Shown here: positions 1 to 10,400 of the stretch, piece after piece
Position numbering within the stretch: the stretch's first letter is position 1
Layout: every line of letters begins with the position of its first letter
Assembly: GCF_026151205.1 (NCBI RefSeq)
Contig: NC_087075.1
Location: 11,578,303-11,642,302 of the forward strand
From: Bolinopsis microptera
Lineage: Eukaryota; Ctenophora; Tentaculata; Lobata; Bolinopsidae
DNA: 64,000 bases
Reading direction: 5' to 3'
Program-made: the position numbers and the translations under genes
The notes under the pieces: generated by a model
Seen by the model: the letters and a program-made list of their open reading frames with translations, nothing else
Databases searched by the model: none
Told to the model about the DNA's origin: nothing

Positions 1-98
1 GTGCCCTAATCTATTCTTAATTTAAGATCTTATGCACATATATTTCGGATCAAATCTCTGAAATCCTCAAATTTTAGTCCTGTACCATATTAGTAGTG

Positions 99-1874
99 TT
101 AGTCTTCCGGTAAGATGATAATGCCGCACATTTTACCCAAAAAGGAGAAAAACATTTTTTTGTACATTATCTCCTTCACGATGCCCTCATCTATGATACT
201 CTCCGGCTCTTCTTCTTCCACAAGGTCCTCAGTCTGTTCTATATTTTCCTCTTCACCGTAATTAGATGTCTCAATTATTTCCACAATGTCCTCTGTCTGT
301 TCTATATTTTCTTCTTCTTCCGGGTATTTAAGTATCTCAGTTATCTGCATTTCATTAAATCGAACTGGCGATTGCTGAACAACGGGCAGAGACCCGCCAT
401 CAAATGCAACTGATCGTTCAAACCTTTCACTTTCACTTTCACTTTCACTTTTGTTTGGCTCCTCCGGGAGTTGCTTTTCAGTTGTGATACCGATTATCTG
501 AAAGCTAACCTCCTTTGTATCTTCTGAAGCAATACCCTTTTCTTCGACATCATTTGTTGTATGTTCGTTTTCTGTCATCATATCATCTTCGGTTAACATA
601 ATGTCTGTGTTTTCTGGAATGATGATATCATTAAATATAGCGTCGTCAGCTGCTGTCAAGTCTTCGTCCTCTACTGGGTTCTCTGTTTCTGCTTCTGTTT
701 CTGCTTCTGTTTCTGCTTCTGTTTCTGTTTCTGCTTCTGTTTCTGCTTCTGTTTCCGTTTCCCGTTTCTGTTTCTGCTTCTGCTTCTGTTTCAACATTAT
801 TATACAACTGATCTGCTGCTCTATCTTCTTGTGTGTCCTTGAGAGAATTTAGGAATTTATTGTCATTTTTCAGGATTTCTTTTAAGATATTTAGCATTTG
901 CTTGCTTTTGAAAACATCACAAACCCAACCTCGATCAGTATCAAAGAAGGAATCAGCCATTGACATGGTCTCAACAAGATCTCTTAGAGTTTGCAGGGTG
1001 TATTCTTCATGTTTGGGGAGATTTACTCTGTTTTGCTCCATCAGTTCCAGTATTTTTCTAAGAGTCTCAACGTTCAACTCTGCTTCATTCGAGTGAATTT
1101 GTCAAGTGCTTGTGTTTCATCATTATGCTGCTCCATTTCAGTTGATTCCTTATTAGTATTTTTATTTCCTGCGATGATAAGTGCTGCATTTTCCCCGGCT
1201 GTTTCGTTGTTGGTGATTGTCGCATCGTCATCCCGGTCATCCCAGTCATCCCAGTCATCCCAGTCATCCTGGTGATCATCCAGTAGACTCAACGGGGACC
1301 AGTAATCAGTAAAACCATTTTCGATATCTCTAAAGTATTCTTGCCAATCATCGTCATCCCAGTCCCACATTTCAATATAATCCATGTCTGACCAATCATC
1401 GTCATCCCAGTCCCATATTTCATTATAATCCATGTCTGACCAATCATCGTCATCCCAGTCCCACATACCATTATAATCCATGTCTAACCAATCATCGTCA
1501 TCCCAGTCCCACATTTCATTAAACTCCCAGTCTAACCAGTTAGACATCCCCCAGTTATCGTCCTTTTTATCGTCCTTGTGATCGTTCCTATTATCGTCCT
1601 TATTATCGTCCCCACCTAAGTCCCAATTTCCGTTCCAAACTGTGTCCCAACTTGAGTCCCAACTTGAGTCCCAACCCAAAGGATCCCACCAATTACCACC
1701 GTCGTTAGATTCCTTTTTTTGTTTCTTTCCGTTGTGGTGGTTATTGTTTCCATGATGTCCATTATTTTGGTGCGGTCTTGCATCATGTCTGTTCTTATTT
1801 TTCTTCCTCTTTTTCCCATCCACAAGCAATATTAGGACGCTGAGAAGAAGGATGCAGCGAACAAAACTTTTCAT
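99..1874 (-). CDS. Trp/Asp-rich secreted protein, copy A (reading frame broken)
   Basis: I do not recognise this family. The start chosen is the Met at 1874, the second in its frame, because it aligns with the start of copy B (4852). A signal peptide (about residues 1-20, hydrophobic LLLSVLILL) is followed by a basic Lys/His/Asn stretch and then a region dominated by Trp and Asp, including about four repeats of 16 residues such as MWDWDDDDWSDMDYNE (1350-1530). The first frame stops at 1074. The conserved helical domain (LRKILELMEQ, about 880-1080) lies in a second frame, and the Glu-Thr repeat plus acidic C-terminal tail (99-797) in a third. Compared with copy B, about 80 bp are missing near 1095-1110, and an extra G/C near 750-760 shifts frame inside the Glu-Thr repeat. 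It is either a decaying paralog or a gene hit by assembly indels. The product is presumably exported; its role is unknown. Confidence 0.6.
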
Positions 1875-2074
1875 CTGACACATAAATTAGCAACCCAAGG
1901 ATACGGTAAGCAAAACAAGTGATCCTGTGAAGAGTGATACTCCTATTAGTCGTGAACTTATATTATAATTAAATTAAAAGTTGACACGGTAGTTCTATTA
2001 ACAAGCACTCTTGTTAAGTGGTTTCAAGGTTCTCACTAATGGTCAGTTATGGTGCAGTCCTTGATCTATGAAAT

Positions 2075-2757
2075 GGAATGGAACATAGCATTTAGATCCT
2101 CCCGTACTCGAAGGGAAACGTGATCATTATTATACTATTTTCCTTTCAATAACAGTTTGAGTTAATTCGAACTTTCTTTGAGCCAAGTTGGATCCAAAAA
2201 TAAGAAGTTATTCCTTTTAGCAAGCAAGATACGTTATATTATACTGGTTGATACTTTGGAATGTTAAAACAAAGCTAAGATAGCAACGAATGAACTAATG
2301 ACGTCATTACTTTCTGCCTTACCAGCAGAGTCTGCCAATCAACGATGTAACAATATCAAATTGCCATTTTTAAATTTTCCTGGTAATTACAAGGAAAACA
2401 GTATTATTATTATAAAACTTTATTCAAATCAAGAATAGAACATAAATACACATTTTAAAGATCTGATAAGTAGCCTGAAAAAATGAAGGAAATGCGGATA
2501 CATAAACTAAAACAATTTCTTCCATCCTGCTTTATTAGAGGCTAATATTCTTAAACTGTACAAATAGTCGATATTTACAAATGGAATGTCTCTATTACTT
2601 AAATCAAATTTATAATAAGGAAAACAGTGAAATATCTTTTAACTGAGTCGGAATGATGACGTAATTTAATACTTGAAGGCTTCATATTTTGTTATAAAGT
2701 TACTCAACCATTCGAGTAATGTAAAAAAAAACTAAAAAATCACTATAATTGTTTGAT
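2075..2757. other. Intergenic region between the two secreted-protein copies
   Basis: AT-rich DNA with no convincing exon on either strand. It contains a TGACGTCA palindrome near 2300 (CRE-like) and simple A/T runs. I see no gene. Confidence 0.5.
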
Positions 2758-2883
2758 TTTCTTAATTTAAAATCTTATGCACATATATTTCGACTCAAAT
2801 CTCTGAAAACCTTAAATTTTAGTCCTGTACCATTTACATTTTGATAACAATGTCAGGTATTTCAATACCACCGTTTAGTAGTA

Positions 2884-3066
2884 TTAGTCTTCCGGTAAGA
2901 TGGTAATGCCGCACATTTTACCCAAAAAGGAGAAGAACATTCTTTTGTACATAATCTCCTTCACGATTTCTTCTTCTTCCCGGTCTTTAAGGATCTCAGT
3001 CATCTGCATTTCATTGAATCGAATTGGCGATTTCTGAACTGGTGATTGCTGAACTGGCAATTGCTG
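2884..3066 (-). other. Conserved C-terminal tail of copy B, out of frame with its ORF
   Basis: Downstream of the copy B stop, another frame encodes a tail nearly identical to the C-terminus of copy A: SPIRFNEMQ, an acidic stretch, then EIMYKRMFFSFLGKMCGITI, ending PED-stop at 2884. In copy A the same tail is in frame with the Glu-Thr repeat. Two missing A bases in the Glu-Thr repeat of copy B (ACA read as CA twice near 3070-3085) would explain the shift. I infer that the ancestral protein ended with this tail. Confidence 0.6.
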
Positions 3067-4852
3067 AACTGTTTCTGTTCTGTTCTGTTTCTGTTTCTGC
3101 TTCTGTTTCTACTTCTGTTTCTGCTTCTGTTTCTGCTTCTGTTTCAACATTATTATACAACTGATCTGCTGCTCTCTCTTCTTGTGTGTCCTTGATAGAA
3201 TTTAGGAATTTATTGTCATTTTTCAGGATTTCTTTTAAGATTTTCAGCATTTGTTTGCTTTTAACAACATCACAAACCCAACCTCGATCAGTATCAAAGA
3301 ATGAATCAGCCATTGAGATGGTCTCAACAAGATCTCTTAGAGTTTGCAGGGTGTATTCTTCATGTTTGGGGAGATTTACTCTGTTTTGCTCCATCAGTTC
3401 CAGTATTTTTCTAAGAGTCCCAACGTTCAACTCTGCTTCATTTGAGTGGAATGTGTCAGTTGCTGTTGACAAGGGGGTTGGTGTGGTGGCCTTTACAGGT
3501 TGTACCTCTAATTCCACTTGTACGGGTTTTGTACTTTGAAGTGCTGGTGTTTCATCATTATGCTGCTCCTTTTCGATCGATTCTACTGCAATCTCTTTTT
3601 CATTTCCTGTAGCTGTGGTCATAAGTGCTGCATTTTCCTGGACTGTTTCGCTGATGGGGATTGTCGCATCGTCATTTTTGTCATCATCCCAGTAGTCTTT
3701 GTCATCTATGGCATCCCACTCATCCCAGTCCCACTCCCAATCATAATCTAGAACGATATCGTCCCAGAAATCTTGCTTGTCATCCCATTCATCCCAGTCC
3801 CAATCATCCCAGGCATCTGTGTAATCTGTGTCGTCCCAATCTTCCCAGTCCCAATCATATTTTTCGTCCCAATCCTGAACATAATTGTTCCAGTCATCGT
3901 CCCGGAACCAGTCATCGTCCCGGAACCAGTCATCTGTGTCATCTGTGTCATCTGTGTCATCTGTGTCATCTGTGTAATCCCAGAACCAGTCATCTGTGTC
4001 ACCCCAGTCCCAGCCATCTTTGTCATCTGTGTCATCTGTGTCACCCCTGTCCCAGCCATCTGTGTCACCTGTGATCATAAGTGCTGCATTTTTCCCGACT
4101 GGTTCGCTTTCGGGGATTGTCGCATCTTCCCGGATCGGATATACGTCATTATAATATTCCCAACCTTCGTCCGACCAAAGAACGATATCGTCCCAGGAAT
4201 CTTGCTTGTCATCCCACTCATCCCAGTCCCAATCATCCCAGGCATCTGTGTAATCTGTGTCGTCCCAATCTTCCCAGTCCCAATCATATTTTTCGTCCCA
4301 ATCCTGAACATAATTGTTCCAGTCATCGTCCCGGAACCATTCATCGTCCCGGAACCAGTCATCTGTGTCATCTGTGTCATCTGTGTCATCTGTGTCATCT
4401 GTGTCATCTGTGTCATCTGTGTAATCCCAGAACCAGTCATCTGTGTCACCCCAGTCCCAGCCATCTTTGTCATCTGTGTCATCTGTGTCACCCCTGTCCC
4501 AGCCATCTGTGTCACCTGTGATCATAAGTGCTGCATTTTTTCCGACTGGTTCGCTTTCGGGGATTGTCGCATCGTCCCGGATCGGATATACGTCATTATA
4601 ATATTCCCAACCTTCGTCCGACCAAAGACCTCTGTACGAACCATCACCCTCACCATATGAACTGCTTTTCATGTCTAATTTCGACTTCTTTGGTTTTATT
4701 TGTTCGTTGTTATGGTTTCCATTATTTCTGTTCTTGTTTTTATTCCTTTTGTCATAGTTTTGTTTGTGCTTCCCTTCTTTGTGATGCCCTCTCCCATACA
4801 CAAGCGATATTAGAACGGCTAGAAGAACGATGCAGCGAACAAAACGTTTCAT
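3011..4852 (-). CDS. Trp/Asp-rich secreted protein, copy B (613 aa)
   Basis: The reading frame is open from the Met at 4852. Residues 1-21 form a clear signal peptide (MKRFVRC, then a hydrophobic core), residues 22-60 are Lys/His/Asn-rich, and residues about 75-400 are made almost entirely of Asp, Trp and Thr blocks (DDTDDTDD, DWDWDEWDD). Two large internal repeats of about 146 residues (about 4190-4630 and 3750-4190) each contain the motif ATIPESEPVGKNAALMITG. A weaker third cassette (ATIPISETVQENAAL) precedes a Ser/Thr/Pro linker. A conserved helical domain follows (about residues 475-570, LRKILELMEQ to DQLYNN), nearly identical to copy A, then a Glu-Thr repeat. Only two Cys remain in the mature part, so disulfide folding is unlikely. 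Composition suggests an acidic, aromatic, probably disordered extracellular protein; metal binding, mineral, matrix or adhesive roles are guesses. No known family was recognised. Confidence 0.7.
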   Translation of the reverse strand: MKRFVRCIVLLAVLISLVYGRGHHKEGKHKQNYDKRNKNKNRNNGNHNNEQIKPKKSKLDMKSSSYGEGDGSYRGLWSDEGWEYYNDVYPIRDDATIPESEPVGKNAALMITGDTDGWDRGDTDDTDDKDGWDWGDTDDWFWDYTDDTDDTDDTDDTDDTDDTDDWFRDDEWFRDDDWNNYVQDWDEKYDWDWEDWDDTDYTDAWDDWDWDEWDDKQDSWDDIVLWSDEGWEYYNDVYPIREDATIPESEPVGKNAALMITGDTDGWDRGDTDDTDDKDGWDWGDTDDWFWDYTDDTDDTDDTDDTDDWFRDDDWFRDDDWNNYVQDWDEKYDWDWEDWDDTDYTDAWDDWDWDEWDDKQDFWDDIVLDYDWEWDWDEWDAIDDKDYWDDDKNDDATIPISETVQENAALMTTATGNEKEIAVESIEKEQHNDETPALQSTKPVQVELEVQPVKATTPTPLSTATDTFHSNEAELNVGTLRKILELMEQNRVNLPKHEEYTLQTLRDLVETISMADSFFDTDRGWVCDVVKSKQMLKILKEILKNDNKFLNSIKDTQEERAADQLYNNVETEAETEAETEVETEAETETEQNRNSSAIASSAITSSEIANSIQ

Positions 4853-5045
4853 CTGACACTTACTTTGCCAATAAAATTAGCAACCTAAGGATACAGTAAG
4901 CAAAAAAGTGATCCTAAGATATTATATATTCCTGGGAAGAGTGATATTCCTATTAGTCGTCAACTTAAAAGTTGCCACAGAATTACAAGCACTTTTGTTA
5001 AGTGGTTTCAAGTTTCTCACTAATGGTGCAGTCTCTAATCTATGA

Positions 5046-5707
5046 AATGAAATGGAACATTTAGATCTCTCTTATTAATGTTATTGACGGTACTTAGTAT
5101 CTAATTTAGTCACGTACAAGCGACACGAACAGGCGGCTAGAGTTATAGCACGACTTCGGATCACGCACTGAAAATTCTGTTGAAATTGTCTTCTTGAAAG
5201 ATAGTGCAAGTTACATAACGCTTTTTAAAACTTAAAGATCAGTAAACCGTATGTGAATTAAACTGAGCTATTATGAATGTGCAAGGTGTCACAAAAAGGC
5301 GACCAAGTGAATATCGTGGATAAACCGCTTCATTCCTCAATTTTAGAACTGTTAACGACTTCGCAAGTCATGTGCTATGGTGCTCTAGAATCTGTGCTAA
5401 AAAGTTCAGGCATAACTCTTTCAGGAAAGGAAGGAATCCGTTTATTCTTAATTCGACACATCCATTTTTCTTTAAAATTTATAATACTCATGGAACTTTA
5501 GGTACTGCTGCTCAGAAAATGAAAGTTGCATAAAAAATTGAGACTTAAAATGAAAATTAAGCGCTTTACCTGTTCTCCTTAGCAACTGTGTCCCGGAACT
5601 CACTTATTTAACATTTCATTGCAAAACATTGTTTATTCGCCTAAATCAGTGTTTATTCGCCTAAATCAGTGTTTTGAATATTTAACTTAACAAGTTGTCC
5701 GTCGCAG
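5046..5707. other. Gap before the first visible CKAP5 exon
   Basis: A 74-codon open frame (5277-5501) resembles nothing I know and does not look like a TOG domain. A 20-bp sequence (GTTTATTCGCCTAAATCAGT) occurs twice at about 5630-5672. The AG acceptor at 5706-5707 ends the stretch. The upstream CKAP5 exons (TOG1-3) are not here. Confidence 0.4.
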
Positions 5708-7440
5708 CCTGGATAGTACTGTGTGGAAGGAGAGGGTTGAGGGCCTAGAGGCTGCAGAAAGAGCAATGAACGGTGCTATGAACATTCAACCAAACCTTGG
5801 CAGTGACTTCCAAGCTTCCATGAAGGTAAGTCTGGATTGTTCGGGAGTATTGAGACCTTTCTATCAATAATAAAATTATATCCGGTCTGAAATAAAAATA
5901 TGATAACTATTTCGTTAAAGCACTGGTGTATTTACATTTTAAACATATAATTTCAAATTGGCTGAACATGGTATAAATTATTATATAAATAATATTATAA
6001 TACTGTAAATTTACAGGGACGATTATCTGATAAGAATATGGCTGTGAAAACTAAAGCTATAGGAGTAATGTCGACACTAGGTAAAGTCCTAGGCACTGGG
6101 ACGAAGAAGCACAAGGAACTGATGGTCTCGTTGATACCACTGTTGGCTGACAGCAAGAAGATGATTCAAACGCAGGTAACAGTCTCGTACTATACTGTAC
6201 TAAAATAATCGTGTTATTTTTTTGAGAGTGACTTTATTGGCACTCCAACTGTTTGGATTTTCCAAGTACGCCAGATATTCCCAAACTTTTCTCAAGCTAG
6301 ATCTCTAACATATGTTATTGTTGTTACAGGTGTTGGATGTAATGAACATATGGATAGAACACCTTACTATTAGACCTCTGCTGACAGGAGAGGACTTGGT
6401 AGCCGCTTCTACAGATAACAATCCTAACCTCAGGTACAGATAACAATAACAATCCTAACCTTAGGTACTGATAACAATAACAATCCTAACCTCAGGTACT
6501 GATAACAATAACAATCCTAACCTCAGGTACTGATAACAATAACAATCCTAACCTCAGGTACTGATTACAATAACAATCCTAACCTCAGGTACTGATAACA
6601 ATAACAATCCTAACCTCAGGTACTGATAACAATAACAATCCTAACCTCAGGAACTATAGTCAGGTACCTCAGGTACTGTTCTTTATCTCTGATTCCCAAC
6701 CTAACTTATGATACAATTTCACTTCAATTTTCCTTTTCCTTCTCCACTGTACAATACAGGCGCATGCCCTGTAGCTGTGTATGTGTAATGTATAATATGA
6801 ACAGGAAGTGGGTAGAGATGCTTGAAATTGATTGCTTACAAGAGTTGGCTAAGTTGCCAAAATTCTATTACAACCACAATACGTAAATAATAAGTATCCT
6901 ATGTAATGCATGTGTTTCATGTTCTGACTATGTTTTAGGATTTGTTTGTTCACGTGGTTAACAGAACAGATAAAGACCGCCAAAGTCCCTCCCCGACTTC
7001 CTAAAGAACTGAACCTACTGGTGCTTGGAGTTTACAAGTCTCTCGAAGATAGGAACCCCGACGTACGTTTGCAATGAAATACAATAAAACAATATGAAAA
7101 TAACAGTGTGCATAGTTTGGCATATAGGTGAACTTCAGATGGATATCATATTTTAAAGTTTCTAGCAACTTAGACCGTGTTATTTTGATACTTTGCTATC
7201 GACTGCACTGGTTGCTATGTGGTTGCTACGTGGTTGCTACGTGGTTGTTATGTGGTTGCTATGTGGTTGCTATGTGGTTGATATGTGCCTAGTGGTTTAT
7301 GAATTTAAGTAATTTGTGACCTCCCACAGGTAAGGAAGGTAGCTCAAGCATTACTTCCATACATGATGGCTCACGTGGGCTACAGTCAGATGGTGGAGAA
7401 GGTTGGATCTGTGGACGCAAAGAACAAGAAGACCGTTCAG
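5708..7440 (+). CDS. CKAP5: CKAP5 exons 1-5: TOG4 domain
   Basis: Five exons encode an array of paired-helix HEAT repeats. The order is LDSTVWKERVEGLEAAE, then NIQPNLGSDFQASMKGRLSD, then a helix pair ending DSKKMIQTQ, then VLDVMNIWIEHL and GEDLVAA, then LPKELNLLVLGVYKSLEDRN and VRKVAQALLPYMMAHVGY. The W-K-x-R pair at the start is the usual tubulin-facing loop of a TOG HEAT A repeat. The order and spacing match TOG4 of the CKAP5 family. Confidence 0.88.
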
Positions 7441-10400
7441 GTTTAATTCGTGCTCCCTTTTTTGTCGTTTATTTTCATTAAGAGTCATGTGAAGATTTGA
7501 ATCAAAATTGAAGATGTTAATGTTAAAAAGTTTTCGCGATTGTTATTACAGGTTGCACTTTCATCAAATCTATAGTTCTACAACAGATAAATGTTTTGGC
7601 TTGTATACATCCTCTAAACTTAGCTTAGTGCACGTTTGAACATTAAAGTAGTTTGTTACGCTACAAACACTCAGTGTTATATTTCTGCAGGATTTCCTAG
7701 AAAAGTATAAAGATGAAGCTGATGCTTTGGCTCCCAAGAAACCACCTCCCAAAGCCAAAGCACAACCCAAAGATGATGCTCCAAAGGTAGCTACCAGCTG
7801 GAAGTTTTATATTTACTTAATTAAAAAAATAGTTGCAGTTATTTCGAAATCCCTACAATAGAAGGCTAGACTTAATCACTTATGGTACCGACGACAGACT
7901 TGTTTCTGAAAGAATAATTTAAAGCAAATGTGGCACCAGGTACTCTTTCACATTTAGTGTGACACAGTTAGTGTCACAGTTAGTGTCACAAATGTGACAC
8001 CAGACACCAGTAGCTGCAGTCTGCACCGCGCCGCTGTTACAACATATTAATAACACAGCTATTTGTGCTGAAATACTACTCGCATGATACCTCTGCAGTA
8101 TGCATGAACACCAACTCTTGCATTCCTTAACTTTCTCACATCTGATAGTCCAATTAATATATCACGCATGAAAACGGGTCGACTATAACAATATTCCACT
8201 GTTCATCTATCAAATACAAGGTGTTCACGATACATTAGTACGGTTTCAAACATCTGTAGATTAATTCATAAAGGAGCTATCAGATATATTTTGCGCTCAT
8301 TTTCTTCCATAATTTAATCTAAAAATGTTTGAAACTGTACCAATGTTTCGTAAACACCCTGTAATGTCTCATGTATTCTCATTCATCCTGAAATGCTTTG
8401 ATTTCTATCTTTGAACAACCACAGAAGAAGAAATCTCCTAGAAAATCTAAATCTCCCGAAAAGGGATCTCCAAGTCCTACCAAGAAGGGCAAAGCGGTAA
8501 TTTGAGTGAATATCTGATTTTTAAGCCACGATATAGAGTCTGACTGTGTGATTTTAAAGGTCGTGTGATTTTAAATAGTTTGAATTCAAACTTTTAGTGG
8601 ACACGTTTGCTGAATAAAATCAGCAGTGTATTTGATGATGTGCTACTGAATATTTGTTTTGTATAAATGTAAACCTTCTGCTGATTCTCTTATTCGTGAA
8701 TTTTAGAGACTTAGAACTGCTGATTAACTGACCTTACAATAATTGCTGAGTGATTTCACCAGTGGCGTAAGGTTACAATTTGTCGCCCCTCCCGGCTCCC
8801 CCCCCCCCCCCCCCCACCCCCTCCCTCCCGAGCCCCGGCTCCCCAATACTCCATTTGTTTGATCCCTTCACAGTTAAAATTAAATAGTTACGCCACTGGT
8901 TTCATGATTAAATGCTTTTATCTTTGCACGATTTGACTGATCTACATTTTACACTATTATATATTATGCATGCGCGTTATTTTAGCTTTGTCTTTATATC
9001 CAAGGACTTTTCTCTCATGTACGTCACACAATGATTCTAATTTTCTCGTACGAAATTCCGACTAAAGACTGACTCATCTTCCCAACCCCAGAAGAAGTCC
9101 CAAGCAGAATCTCTCAAGTCTTCAACAGTAGAAGACGCTGATAGTGAACCTGAAGCTACCGGAACAAAACGACCTGCTAAGAAAGGTTTGTACTTTGATA
9201 GAGGATTGTGTTGATACTTTTTTGAGATATTTCACTTGAACTACCAAGGACCTGGTTTCCGACTGCTATCAAATCCAATTAATGGTTTTGGTGGTCGAGG
9301 GAGAAAAATTATTATGTTCCATTGTCCCTGAACTACAGTTGATTATAACTTTAAAAAAGAAGAGCAGGTAGAAATCTTCACAAGTGATTTGTGTATATAT
9401 TATATCAAGTTACAGGTCTGGTATTGATATGTAGCACTGGTAAGCCCTGCATCCAATCAGATATTTGCTATCAAGCTTTATGGATTTTAAAATTAGTGCG
9501 CCGAATTGCTAAATTTTATGCATGTAAGTTTGTTTGCCGAACCAAATACAGCCAGTCTGAATATTAATTTTTAGTAAACTTTATTGTGTTTCGAGTGGAA
9601 ACCCGAAGTCCGGTAGCATTTGGGAACCTAACCAGTAAACGTATCACATTTGGGAACCTAACCAGTAAACGTATCGCCCAACTTTACAAGAAGCTAAATT
9701 CTTATCACTCTTCTCTTCTAAAGTCAGTTAAAAGTTAAATTCTGATAATTCCTCTGTCAGGAGTTGGAAAGAAGCCAGGTGGAGGAGCCCCACCTCCAAG
9801 TAGCAAGAAGAAGAAAGGAGAAGAGGAGGACACTGACTCACCTCTCAAGGCTAATGATAAGAAAAAGCAGAGGTTTAAGGATGAAGCTGGTCTCAAGCTT
9901 CTCAAGTGGAATTTCAAGGTAGGATTATTTGGTAGAGTCACGTGATGATGTCACGTGATGATTCGTCGTGGTTCAAATCATGTAACACCATATTTCTATA
10001 ATTTCGTAATCAAGTGGGAGGTATTTTTGTTGACGGCTTGTCCAGGCTGCTGGCTGATCCACTGCCAAATAACCTTATTATAGAGCAAGTGTCTTAAACA
10101 ACTTACCACCGCGACCGGCCGATTAAAAAACTTAATGTATAAGCTGTTGGGCTTCGTCAGAGTTGTGCCGGAAATATACCGAAAAAACCGGACCCGTAAG
10201 TCGTTCGTAAATTACAAACAAACACAGCGCGTTTGTTTGTAATTTACGAACGACTTAATCAAGTGTGTGTTTGAAGCACACACACACACACACAAACACA
10301 TATTTATTGAGGTATATACAGTATTATATAGATGGTTGTCGAAAGTATTTTCAAACTAAATGTACTCTGCTCAAAGTCAAGGTCTCAAAAATATAAACCA

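Larger units (their letters stand above)
1..5050. repeat. Tandem segmental duplication carrying the two secreted-protein genes
   Basis: The two genes sit in a direct duplication that includes flanks. The 3' flanks match (about 15-100 and 2760-2885, sharing CTTATGCACATATATTTCG). The 5' flanks match as well (about 1878-2070 and 4855-5045, sharing GTGATCCT and CCTATTAGTCGT). The helical-domain DNA is almost identical between copies while the Trp/Asp regions differ strongly. This is a recent gene duplication with a fast-changing repeat core. Confidence 0.7.

Noticed and set aside
3661..4660. Long plus-strand frames rich in His/Pro/Cys or Ile/Val opposite copy B
   Set aside because: They are mirror frames of the Asp/Trp/Thr repeat coding strand, with no signal peptide context or independent conservation.
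5277..5501. 74-codon frame before CKAP5 as its missing N-terminal exon
   Set aside because: It does not resemble a TOG domain and no donor site joins it in phase to the 5708 exon.
6434..6655. CRISPR-like or coding repeat
   Set aside because: No spacers; the unit is a copy of a splice-donor junction and is not a multiple of three.
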